From contig JAITYX010000173.1 in the NCBI GenBank assembly GCA_021018815.1, positions 49,143 to 113,142 on the forward strand: 64,000 nucleotides of DNA. Reading direction: 5' to 3'. This document shows positions 10,448 to 20,647 of the stretch, one piece after another. Within the stretch, counting starts at the first letter, position 1; each line of letters begins with the position of its first letter. A model generated the notes under the pieces. It saw only the letters and a list, made by a program, of their open reading frames with translations, searched no databases and had not been told where the DNA came from. Source of the DNA: Talinum fruticosum (lineage: Eukaryota; Streptophyta; Magnoliopsida; Caryophyllales; Talinaceae). A program made the position numbers and the translations under genes.

Positions 10448-12035
10448 ATGAGCGATTTACCTCATTGGATGCATGAGATAACAAATACGGAGAGGGTAGA
10501 GTTCCCACAATATGGGCTAAACACCTTATTCAAGCATTCACCAAGTGAGAGTCTATTAGACTTCCTCGAGGACTGCAGATGGCCTTTTGGGATCCTCATG
10601 ACCATGTATTTAGGTTTAGGGATAAGGAATTGTCCCCCTGCTTGAAGAGTTTCATTCTATACGAGGCATCCAACGACATGCGAAACCTATCATGCCAAAT
10701 CATTCGAAAACCGCACGAGACCTATAAATCTCTACTCACGAGACCTACAAATCTCTACTAAAATTGAGCAATAGGAATCTAGGATAGATCCTCGGATGTA
10801 CGCATTCTCTCGAGCTATCATAATCCCGAGACGACGAGCTATTATCACCTGCCTTATAGGTGTATTCCTACGAGGAAGAGGCCGCGGGAATATAGCGTCG
10901 GCGGTGTTGCTAAGCTTCATTGAGCAGTTAGAGAATTATTGCACCCTAACGTCGTTGATAGTTGCTCGAAACTATTATAGGCTTAGATCGAGTTGAGGCC
11001 AATTCCGAGGAAGACTTCACTAGGAGCGCCTTGTTTTTACAGGTAAGCAAATAACCGCTCGTGAGATCAAACGGTGTTGACCGGTCGGTGGCGCCAGACA
11101 ACAGGTGTCTGTCCGACGCCGCCGAGGCCGAATTGCCTCCGGTTCAAGCCGAAAGTCTATATTTTTGCTCATTTCACTATTTTTGCATTTTGTCTTCTAT
11201 TTTTTTTATGTTGCTCCTATTGAGCATTGAAGAACGGTTGAATTTTGACCATGCAGGACACTTATTTTTCATTATCTATGGTGTGTAGATTTGGTTAATA
11301 GAGCATCTAAAACTAATTCAGGCTCCTGCGATGTGGACACATATCTAGCAATCACTTTTGCTAGAGAAAACAGGTGGAGGTGGTAGCTGATCACCCTATA
11401 TTGTGGTGGGAAGAATACCTTAAGAATCATAGTAATGATATAGCATGGTACATCACGTACTTGAAACCTGTCCTAATTTAGGACACATACTGCACAACAT
11501 CCTTTTGTACGCCTACTCGGGCCTAAAAAGAAGCACTTATTATTTCCCGACCATGTCTTGAGCTAAATGGGAAGAGAGTAGGTGATTCCTATTCTATATT
11601 GCATCCGGCCCACTACCTTCGAACTATTAGAAGGTTTTGGCAATTCGAGGCGAATGAAGTCATGGCCCGACATCTGGATGAACCTCGCCAAAACTGCTGA
11701 AACCAGGAGGCAAGCCGACTACTACTAGATCTATGTTATATCCGGAGAGGATAATAAAAGTGCATCCTAAACGGCGCAAGGCACGGATAGCTCGAGAGAT
11801 AGATCCTAAAGAAGCCTTCCTCGTCGCTACACCACATCAAATTCACGAAGCAAACCCTCGGATAGATGAACGTGTTCGTAGAAGAGAATTTGAAGCCAGT
11901 GAAGCTGAAGAGAGGAGGGCCCGTAGGATTGAGGAGCTGAATAAGCATACCCAAGACGATGGAGCTGAGTCTAGTGACCTCAAAGGAAAGACAAGTGAAG
12001 ATAGACTAGGGCTTAGTTCTTTAAATAGAATTTAG
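10448..12035 (+). pseudogene. Antisense gene aORF2, DUF7745-like (right arm)
   Basis: The gene starts at the ATG at 10448 (MSDLPHWMHE). A frame shift near 10580 leads into FWDPHDHVFRF, and 10796-10996 translates as YAFSRAIIIPRRRAI and onwards, like the middle of DUF7745-type proteins. Exon 1 ends SALFLQ at 11042, followed by an intron (11043-11288); exon 2 begins with IWLIEHLK, also found in E4. The last 100 codons (11733-12035) are uninterrupted, charged and probably coiled coil. Two or more frameshifts and stops (such as about 11341) make it a pseudogene. It converges with pol, whose stop is at 12915. Confidence 0.75.
11043..11288 (+). other. Spliceosomal intron in aORF2 (right arm)
   Basis: The donor is acag|gtaagc and the acceptor is gtgtgtag|att, 246 nt apart, with a T-rich run at 11160-11220. 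Joining the exons links SALFLQ to IWLIEHLK in one frame. The E4 copy has the same donor (gtaagca) and acceptor (gatgtgtag) 250 nt apart. Confidence 0.75.
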
Positions 12036-12917
12036 AAAGGAATAAAAGAATAGGAGGATTAGCTTTTCCTCTTTAGAAGAGTTTATTTTCCACAAGTAGT
12101 GTGCTTGTTTTATTGCCCTTTTATTAGCTATGTATTTAGGTAAGTAGTAAACTTACCTTTTATTAAATAACAGTAAGTATTATGCTATACTTATTTTTTT
12201 TTTCTCTCACCGAGAGGTATAAATAAATTGGACCACCTCATTGGAATGCCTTTAAAGTTAATAAATAATTAATTACACCAATGGACCGCGTAATTGGACT
12301 GTCCGAAAATAAATAAAGAGACTATCTAATTGGATGGTTAAAAATAATTTCAAAGAAAGAAAAACTAAAGGGGATAATTTCGCCCACCAGCCCAACATTG
12401 TCCGGGTGGTAGCCGATGCCTGCCATGTCGTGGCCTAATTGAGCCAGGCTTGGCTTGCCATCTAGGGTCATGCTAGACGTAATATATTTTAGATAGACTA
12501 CGACTTATAAATTTTAGATAAAACATAGGATAGAATAAAAGAGGTTTTGTTTTGGCCTCTTAAGAACAAATTATTATGATTTTACAAGTAGCGTGCTTGC
12601 AATGATTTCTTTTTATTAGCTATGTACTTAGGTAAGTAGTAGGCTTACTTGTTATTAAATAAAAGTAAGTAATATGCTATACTTTTACGTTTTATTGCTC
12701 ACCTAGAGGAAAATAAATAAATAAATTGGACCACCTAATCGGACCATTGTTAGAACAAAGAAACCATCTAATTGGACGGTTAGTAGATCACAGAGTACTA
12801 AGGAAGAAAAGGAAAGAATTCAGCCCGACCAATCCACTTGTTGCCCGGTGGTGGCTGGCTCCCGCTATAGCCTACCCCGATTGGGTCGACCTTGGCCCAT
12901 ACCCTAGGTTCGTGCTA
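12036..12917. repeat. Tandem duplication of the pol/aORF2 spacer (right arm)
   Basis: This is the mirror copy of 2061-2945. It has two diverged units of about 440 bp, each with acttacctttt/acttacttgtt and ttattaaataa blocks. It contains no coding sequence I can support. Confidence 0.78.
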
Positions 12918-14242
12918 GACATAATACTTCCTCAACTTATCCAAATGCATATATTGAAAAAAAAATTTTGATCCAAATAAGTTAATTTCACCGCCTTGGG
13001 GTAAGATCATACTAAGTACAAACCGGCCTTGCCAATTGTTTTTAAATTTCTCTCGTGGGTCCTGAATAGGCGCTTTTACTTTCTTAAAGACTAAATCTCC
13101 AATTTGCAAATTTTAGGGCTTAAGTTTCTTATTAAACACCCTTGATATACATGGTTAGTATATTTGGACATAGTGCGAGGCATTGAAGCGTCTCTCATCC
13201 AATACTACTAACTCTTCATAGCGTGCTTAAGCCCATTCTACTTCGGAATCTGGCTTTTAGCAATTATCCTTGATGAGGGAATGGTAATTTCTATTGGAAG
13301 GACTGCTTCCATGCCATAAACTAAGGAGTAAGGTGTTACTCCCCGTAGAGGCTCTAACAGATGTTTGATAACCCCACAAAGCAAATGGCATATTATCGGG
13401 CCAATCCTTATAAGTAATTGCCATCTTCTCCACTATTTTACGAATATTCTTATTAGCGGCTTCGACGACTCCGTTAGCCTAAGGACGATAGGGGAAGATT
13501 TATGGTGTTGGATCTTGTACTTGTCCTGCAAATCTGCTACCTTCTTCTTAAAATGACTACCATGGTCACTAATTAGCTTGTAAGGCACCCCATAACGAGA
13601 TATGATATTCTAGGTAATACACTTGGCTACTTGTATTGACGTCAAAGTTGTTTAGGAGGCCGCCTCTACCCCTTTTATGAAGCAGTCAATTGCTATTAGC
13701 ATGAATTCATGATCACTTGTTACTTTAGGGGTCACCTTGGCAATGATGTCTATTCCCTAAACCGAGAATGGCTAGGGTGAAGCTAACGTTATGAGAAATT
13801 ACGGCAGTTGGTGTTTTAAATTTGCATACACCGACATTTATGGCAACTTCTAACAAACTCATGACAGTCTGCCGCCATGGTCAACCAATAATATCCGAGT
13901 CTCTTAACCTTCTCGACCAACATCTTCCCATTCATATGAGGCCCACATTCCCCACCATGAATCTCATCCATAATGCGCTTTACTTGATGTTGGTTGACAC
14001 AAAGAAAGGTAACTCCATAATTGGTTTTCTTGTACAGCTTGCCCTTGATTGATGAAGAATTGGGTAGCCAACATCCCGATGGCTCGTTAGGTTCTAGGTG
14101 TGAAGTCCCGGGGTATTATTGCTTATCCAGGTATTGATAAATGTCATGATACCAACTTGTGTGGTCAGTATTAGACACTTCTAATGTGTAGATGTGTCCA
14201 GGGTGAGTCCGTCGCTCAATATGAACGGGCATTGAATTAATG
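12915..14242 (-). pseudogene. Tat-lineage Ty3/Gypsy pol, end of RNase H and integrase (right arm)
   Basis: This is the mirror copy of 736-2065. The minus-strand frame 13109-12915 is open from MQIGDLVFKKV to the natural end LDKLRKYYV, which shows the end of integrase better than the left arm does. Upstream are the D-D-E motifs in several frames (ISDHGSHF near 13565, VEAANKN near 13465) and the zinc-binding motif near 13920-13950. It is broken by the same stops as the left arm, so it was already dead before the duplication. Confidence 0.9.
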
Positions 14243-15400
14243 CTAAAGGTTTGCTCTCGGAGAAGCTAAGTCACCCTAGAGGGGGTGAATAGGGCGATGA
14301 GGAAATTCGCTCGAGTTAAACACTTGATATGATTCTGAGGACAAGTGTGAATCAAGAATGAAGTCGAAAAACACTTACTTAGAAATAAGTGGAAGATAAA
14401 GATACGATTGGACTCGAACTTTAAATCGATTGAGTTTAGATTGGACTCGTAAAAGTATCAACTCGAAATTACGCGGAAACCCTCCTTGGGCAGAAAACCA
14501 CGGACCGTGCTAATCCAAGCACAAAGTCAAATCCACTATTTTGAATCCACAAAATACAGTAGAATGACTCAACCAAAGTTGCTCCTTTAGACAACTCCTT
14601 ACGAGTTTTTCCTAGACTCGAAATTCCCTTATCTTATCTAGTACTTCCTAACCGAGGTAACCTTTACAGTTATGGACAACCGAGCTGAGATAACCCTTAC
14701 AGCTCAATCAAGGGACCTTACTCAAAAAGTAAGAGTAAATGTTTGTGACTGATTACAAGACCTTACAACTCGGAAAATATTAATTACAGAGTTGGAGTTG
14801 TAAGTAGAAGATTGAAAATGAATACAAAGACTTTTGCTTGAAGTATGTGTATTTACAGTTGGTTCAACAATCTTCAAGTCTTGAGAGTTGGCTTCTATTT
14901 ATAGATGACCAAGCAGACTAGCCATTGTGACCATCTTCCGACTCGGATGTCCTTTGTGACCGTTGTAGCAGATTTCGAGTCATCGAAAATATCCGTTGAT
15001 GTATGTCCGTTGGGCAACGGCTCTTAACTCCTTTGGAAGTCCCAAAACCACCGGCGGTGTCTTGAAAAGTAAGGTGGAAACCACCGTTAAGCTTAGTGTT
15101 GTAGATTTCCAGCTTTGGAAACGGACAACCCCGACATAGTGTCCGGGGTTAGGTCGTAGATGGAAAAAGCCTTGTCTCGCTGGTGATTTGACGTTTTAAA
15201 GCCGGTTACTTTTGTAATTCACAAATAGGATAGCCTCGTTTGAATAACCTACAAAAGTATATCAATTTGGTTCTCAAAGTATAAAATACTTTGGTCCAAG
15301 ATTAGACACGGATAATAAATTAATTAAGATAATTAAGTGCATAATTATCCGATTCGGAAAAATGAATGGAATTTTCCGAGTCTAATATCCATGAGACTCA
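14243..15400 (-). mobile_element. Copia-like LTR-a (right arm, truncated)
   Basis: On the minus strand it ends at 14243 next to Gypsy pol, with the caccccctctaggg motif at 14290-14272 and a TATA box at 14903-14896. It extends at least to about 15400, where it is cut by the Tat-family LTR of E1. 14974-15400 is the only view of this LTR's upstream part, because the left-arm partner lies outside the window. Confidence 0.7.
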
Positions 15401-15405
15401 AAACG

Positions 15406-16346
15406 AATGATGTATCGCTTTTAATTCCTGCCCGCTCGATGTAATCTTTTAGATTTCTTGCTTTCTTTTCCCTTTTCGATTTTCTTTCGCTTTCGCTTTT
15501 CATTTCTACCTTTATTGCTTTCTTTACTTTTCACTTTTATCGCTTTTCTTAATTATGTTTGGTTGGTTTTAATTTTTCTTAGCAGGTTGCTTGCTTTCTT
15601 GTTTTGCATTATTTCAATTCACTACTTGAACTAGTAATGATCGTCTTCGGATGGGCGAAACCGAAGGGTTTATCCCTATGTTTTGTACCATCGCCCCGAA
15701 TTCGATTCTCGGTTCAAAGATGGATGGAGTCATTTTTATCCTATTTTAGTCTTAGTTTTCTCATACTAAGATTGCAAGAGTAAATGTTTTATTTTGTTTT
15801 TGATAGTTTTTCTTTCCTAAAAACTAACTGGCGACTCCTTCTTTTCGATTTACTTCTATTAATCTACTTCCCAACTATTTCGATTGAACAGTAAGTAAAC
15901 AGTTCTGCATCTGCTAGCCGGGGTCGAGGGCGAGGCTGATCTCCTCAACCCCGGCCTCCGGTCGGCGCCGACCACCATTGGGTGCAGGCTACCGCTGCAC
16001 CGAGTGGTCGGTAGGCGGGGCTTTGGTCTAGATTGGTTTTTTCACACTAATGTGGCCCTAAAGCCTCACGATAGATTCAAAACCCTTATTTTATTTATTG
16101 TTCCGTTAATAAATAATATCCCGAGACTTGTTAAAATAATTTCTAAAATGATTAATAAAAATCGTCAATCAAACTTTGCCTAATTCGCTTTAAATCAAAT
16201 TTAATAAAATTCGAAATCTTAATAAAAGGTTAATCCCCATATTCCAAAATCCACTTTCTAAAACCATCTTTAAAATCAATCTTTAAAAAGGAGACCCGAC
16301 ACATGTGAGGAAACTCGCGGGCCCTAACCGGACGTAGTTGCTACGA
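15406..16346 (+). mobile_element. E1 5' LTR, 3' half (Tat family)
   Basis: The sequence aligns with the second half of the complete LTR at 49303-51303 and with 21815-23219. It lacks the promoter half, because homology begins abruptly at about 15406. Conserved blocks include ttttccctttt, a GC-richer block around 15920-16010 and the end region gagacccgacacatgtg (16289-16305). The end is ctacga at 16346, followed by the primer site. The truncation means E1 has no promoter from this LTR. Confidence 0.8.
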
Positions 16347-16363
16347 TAGCGACTCCATTGGGA
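16347..16363 (+). promoter_or_regulatory. Primer binding site of E1
   Basis: The sequence tagcgactccattggga follows the LTR end directly. E3 has ttagcgactccacgtggg in the same place. The gcgactcc core is typical of Tat/Ogre-type elements; I did not test which tRNA it matches. Confidence 0.65.
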
Positions 16364-16917
16364 ATAAATCATTTATTAAGAAGGCGAAACTTGAAAATTG
16401 GAGTACTGTGTTTTTATAATGTGCTTACATTAGGCACCCCGCATTTAGAAACCTTTGAACTAGTTTAAATACTATTTTCGACCACTAGGAAAACTTTATT
16501 GTACCCCCGCTACCCTTTTTGGAGAGAGGCTTCCACTAGTTCCTCTAGGTAGGCCCAACTAGGCCTCATTGCCCGAGAAAATGGTACCTCCTCCCTCATA
16601 GCACGCACTCTTGGGCTAAACATTTTAGTTCACCGAGAGGCACCGAGAATTCTAGTTGGTATCCTTATCTCGTGCAACCCATGTGGGATAAAGTTGTTAG
16701 ACTACGTGTCACCATGTACCCTACCTTGTAAAACTCTTTGACTATAGAACTTTTGACTATTAGGTGGTCCCCCTCCTCATTTGCATGCTTGGATGAGTGT
16801 GTGTGTTTTTAGATTTAATCTTCTTCTTGTGAGCCTTTAGGGATAGGTAAGGAGTGCTGAATAATCCTTACATGGGTGCAAAAATAAAATCAAAATAAAT
16901 CTTTGAGTCGGTCCAAT
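16364..16917 (+). other. E1 leader, upstream part
   Basis: This non-coding leader aligns with 26890-26330 (E3) and 37090-36600 (E2) on the minus strand. The shared blocks are around ctactgtgtttttataatg, caaccca-gtgggat and gagcctttagggataggt. I see no gene in it. Confidence 0.6.
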
Positions 16918-17640
16918 TATGTGCATTTTAGCCAAAAGTCCAAAATTACATTTCCCTTTAAGTTGGTCCATTCATTCCATTTTTGCATTAACTAAATCAA
17001 AAATCATCCCTCTTAAGGTTGGTTCATTCATTCCATATTTGCATTTAGCTAAATCAGAAATCATCTCTCTGTTAAGGTTGGTCAATTTATTTTGTTTTTG
17101 CATTAGCCAAAATAAATTTCATCTCAACTAAACCGAGTCCATATTTGCATTTAGTCAAAGTCAAAATCATCTCGAAGTAGGTGAGTCCAATCTTGCATTT
17201 TATTTTGCATTAGCCCAATTCAAATTTCAGCTCGGAATAGGCAAGTCTAATCTTGCATTTCATTTTGCATTAGCCCTATTCAAATTTCATCTCGTAATAG
17301 ATAAGTCCAATCTTACATGTCATCTTACATTTGTCAAATTTAAATTTCATCTCAAATAGGTGATTCCATTCTTTCATAAATTCATCCCAATTAGGGTGAG
17401 TTCATTTCATTTTCGCATTAGCAAAAATTAAATTCATCTCTAATTTGGAGTGTCTTTTAATTACATTAGCCAAATTTAAATTCATCTCTAATTAGGAGAG
17501 TCTTTCATTTGCATTAGCCAAATTAAAGTTCATCATAAATTAGGAGAGTCTTTCATTTCTCATTTAGCTAAAACAAATTCTTCTATTAGGAGTAATCATC
17601 TATGCATTTCAGTTCCGTACTAGCCAAATCATAGAATCAT
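16918..17640 (+). repeat. Imperfect tandem repeats in the E1 leader
   Basis: About a dozen units of 45-60 bp follow each other. The shared core is cattagccaaat, then aaattcatctc, then ttaggtgagtc. The same array is present in the leaders of E2, E3 and E4, with different unit numbers. It is AT-rich and has no long reading frame of its own. Confidence 0.85.
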
Positions 17641-17990
17641 CCCAAATTAAGTCATGAGCATCGTTGTATACATTCCATTTGATTCACATCCCCTTATGTG
17701 CATCCAAATAAAAGACCATATCATTTTCTTTTCTCCTAGGATTAGTCTTCCACGGATTAAGCACTTAAGCCCCATCTCCCCTATAAATTCTTCCACGAGT
17801 CAATCCTTAGCATTGACTCTTTTGGGATACAGGATAGGAAATCCTATGCAAGTTAGGAACCCTAGCACGGAGCGTTTAGGAAGTAAGAAATCTAGTTCAA
17901 CACCAGTACAATCAACACCGATGCGTACCACACCAAGTACGTCCCACATTAGCACGTACCACACCAAGTACGTTCTTCTTTACTAGCAAC
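17641..17990 (+). other. Conserved leader reading frame before gag (E1)
   Basis: A frame at 17696-17986 begins MCIQIK. E3 has a 93-codon frame with the same start (25924-25643), and the DNA atgtgcatccaaataaa is recognisable in E4 and E2 as well. The E1 frame is degraded downstream. It could be a small leader peptide or the first part of gag. I see no known domain. Confidence 0.4.
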
Positions 17991-18049
17991 ACCGAGTGCG
18001 CCACCCAAGGTCAAAACAAAATCCTCCTCGCAACTAGCTAGAGCAAACT

Positions 18050-18890
18050 CCCATCATGAGCCTATTCAATGCGTCTCGTTGCAAAACTAGAGGCTATGTG
18101 TGATACTCGGGATAAGAAGATCGAGTCGATATCTCGAATCCCTTAGTCTCATACGCAAAGAACTAAAGAGGAAATGAAAGTTCAAAGGGAAAGAAAAGAA
18201 GGAGAAAGACCCGCCTTGAACCTCAACCCAAGCCTTAATCTGATTGAAGAATAGATCAGATAGAGAAGATGTTACGGGAGTCTTCGATGTTCAATCACTA
18301 CTATATAGCCTAGGGATTTAGTTCAATTCCTAAATGCAAGCTACCCCCTAAGTTGACCATGCCTAACATCAAATTTCATGGAACCGAGAACCCTCACATC
18401 ACCTGAGAAACTTTATGGGGGCAATGACTTTGAAGAATGTACCGGAGGACACATACCACGTCATCTTCACATGGACGTTTGACACGGACGTCATGAAGTG
18501 GTACAATACTCGTTGACCCACACATGGTCACAAACCGGTAAGATCTTTGCAGAGAGTTCTTAAACCCGTACTCCTACAATACTAATCTACCAATCATTCT
18601 TGGACACTTAGAGCCGATCAAGCAATGAGACGATAAAGGCTTCACCGACTTGCTTACTCGTTAGAGGGCAATAGATCCCCACATGACTAATCGACCATCC
18701 GAGAAGGATCGAGTCGGAATCATTATCAAGAACCTACAACCTGTCTACCATTAACACCTAAAGTTCTTGCCTATCATAGACTTCAAAACACTTCGAGATA
18801 CTTGCATACTCATAGAAAAAGAACAAGCTTCATCCGACTAAAAGGTCATCCAATGAGCCCACTACTTATCAAGGATACCAAAAAGAGTGC
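18050..18890 (+). pseudogene. gag: Tat-family gag (E1), degraded
   Basis: Gag forms the particle that packages the element RNA. The frames show KLEAMCDTRDKKIESIS near 18090 (the N-terminal segment also in E2), MTLKNVPEDTYH near 18427, and WTFDTDVMKWYN near 18470, all matching the E2, E3 and E4 gags. Many stops and frameshifts follow. The homology ends at about 18840, before the CCHC-like motif, so the C-terminal third is missing. Confidence 0.8.
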
Positions 18891-19440
18891 ATTTCCCTTT
18901 CATATTTGTTCTTTGTCCATTTCCTTTTCCATATCCATTGTTTGTCCATTTCCCTTTCTTATTTCTAATAATAAGAAAAACCAAACCCAAATTACTTCCT
19001 TTTTGAACTTCGACGGCTTGATTTCCGCAATGGTGGATACGTATGAAGCCCACTAGGTCCGGCCCAAAACCTAATCTTGACCCCAATTTCCATTTCCAAT
19101 CTCCCAAATTCAAAACCACTTTGCCTCTATCTAAAGGAGTACAAACCCATCGAGAAAATGCATCGAATCATCAAGAAGTATGCCAGTCGGATTTAGCATC
19201 GAACCGTCGGGTTCAAGGTCCATAAGCAATAGTATGTCGCAGTTCAAGTGACCTAGCTTTGTTTAGGTTTTACTTTAGGGAGTGGGGGCTAAAAGTGCAA
19301 TTTTGTCTTTGTCTTTTTAGTTTTTTTTTTGCATCCTCTTAATAAAAGAAGGCAATTGTTCTTAGAATTGACTCTTGCATACATCTCCTTTATATGAGTG
19401 AAACTCCTAAAAATAAAAAATTAATAACAAAGCACCGTAC
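18891..19440 (+). other. E1 internal non-coding part with aORF spacer remnant
   Basis: Around 19270-19390 the sequence gtgggggctaaaagtgcaa, followed by a T-rich run, aataaaag and ttgactcttgcat, matches the aORF1/aORF2 spacer of E4 (45760-45880) and E2 (33185-33300). No protease, RT or integrase is present in between, so E1 has lost everything from the end of gag to this spacer. 18890-19250 shows nothing I recognise. Confidence 0.55.
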
Positions 19441-20630
19441 AAGGAATTATTCAATCAAACATCAAGTATCATTAAGTATCAAGAAGCATCGAGCATCAAG
19501 CAAGTATCAAGCATAAGATCAGCATCAAGGAGGTCACCGACATCGTCACCTTCAAAGAGGATCTTCCATGCCATCAACTAATCAAAGCTAACCAACTCTC
19601 CAACATTCAAGAAGGGCTAGACATAAGCACCCAAGAAGAATGTGGGGGTTCAAGATCGAAAGGTCATACAACCACAACTCCTCCAAGAATATTCGGGAGG
19701 AGGCACAAATCGTCTACCTTATAAAGGAGCTATTAGCACACAAATTAAAAGCTCAAATTTCGAATGAGGCACATCACCTCGGGGAACATCATATTTTCAA
19801 AGCAAGCATTCCCTAGATTTTATGTCATCCAACGTCTAAGTCTAGCCAAGAATTTCTACATAAAGATAAGCATCCATCCCTATTCCAAAGAAAGTGGATA
19901 GAAGTTGATCTTTAGGCCCCACGACGGTCAAGGTTTAGACAACTTAGTCGAGCTTCAGGCCCAATAGTGGTCAAGGTTCGGATACTCCGATCGAGTTTGA
20001 GGCGCAGTAGTGATCAAGGTTTAGATATCTGTCCATCAAGCTTTAGGCCCAACAGCAGTTAAGGTTTACACACAACATCAAGACTTCAGGTCCTCCTTAT
20101 GGCGAAGTCAAATAAACACATCCGAAACATTATCTTGTAAATCATCTTCATGTAACACTTGAAACTAGTTATGTTCGATTATTAGCTAACAAAACTATCG
20201 GTGAAGAAAAGTTTCAACCAAGCTGCAGATTAAGTACGCGATCGGTTTAGGCACCTCATCGAAGCTTCGGGGTAGTAATCGATCCAAGCTTAGTACACCC
20301 AGCAGAACATCCGATCTAAGAAGCGATCAAGTTGAGACACCAAAGCTGCACTTTATAATTTACTACCCGAGTCAAGCTCAAGCTCCCTCGCCAAGCTTTA
20401 GACTAAGCACATGGTCATGTTTGAGCACACCAATCTGAACTTCAGGTCTCTAAGCAGCCAAGTTTAAGAATCAACAACCTTAACTTCGGACTCCATTAGT
20501 CAAGTCTAGGCCCCTCTATTAAAGTTCAAGTCAACAGGGACCTAATTTCAAATGCATCAATTCAAAAGCAACGCCAGCATTCGGTGAGTACCCTTTAGTG
20601 TCTACTTTGACCATCATGTTTTAAACTTGC
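19441..20630 (+). repeat. E1 3' non-coding region with short repeats
   Basis: At 19460-19530 there is an irregular array of catcaag-like units. At 19910-20110 four or five units of about 50-60 bp share taggcccaa, then ggtcaaggttt, then tcaagctt. No gene is visible. The E4 and E2 3' regions have the related words agctttaggctcga and ggcccattttgg. Confidence 0.5.
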
Positions 20631-20631
20631 T

Positions 20632-20647
20632 CAAAGTGGGAGCTAAC
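20632..20647 (+). promoter_or_regulatory. Polypurine tract of E1
   Basis: The tract reads caaagtgggagctaac and directly precedes the 3' LTR. E4 has caaagtgggggctaac in the same place. Confidence 0.75.

Larger units (their letters stand above)
7530..14973. repeat. Right arm of giant inverted repeat
   Basis: This is the mirror copy of 1-7455, in the opposite orientation. All long reading frames of the left arm recur here on the other strand, for example the 100-codon frame at 2946-3248 (-) and 11733-12035 (+), which have the same translation. LTR-a sequence continues to about 15400, where a Tat-family LTR begins, but the partner of 14974-15400 would lie outside the window. Confidence 0.97.

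Noticed and set aside
16918..17640. CRISPR-like array
   Set aside because: Units are imperfect, have no distinct spacers, and lie in a retrotransposon leader of a plant nucleus.
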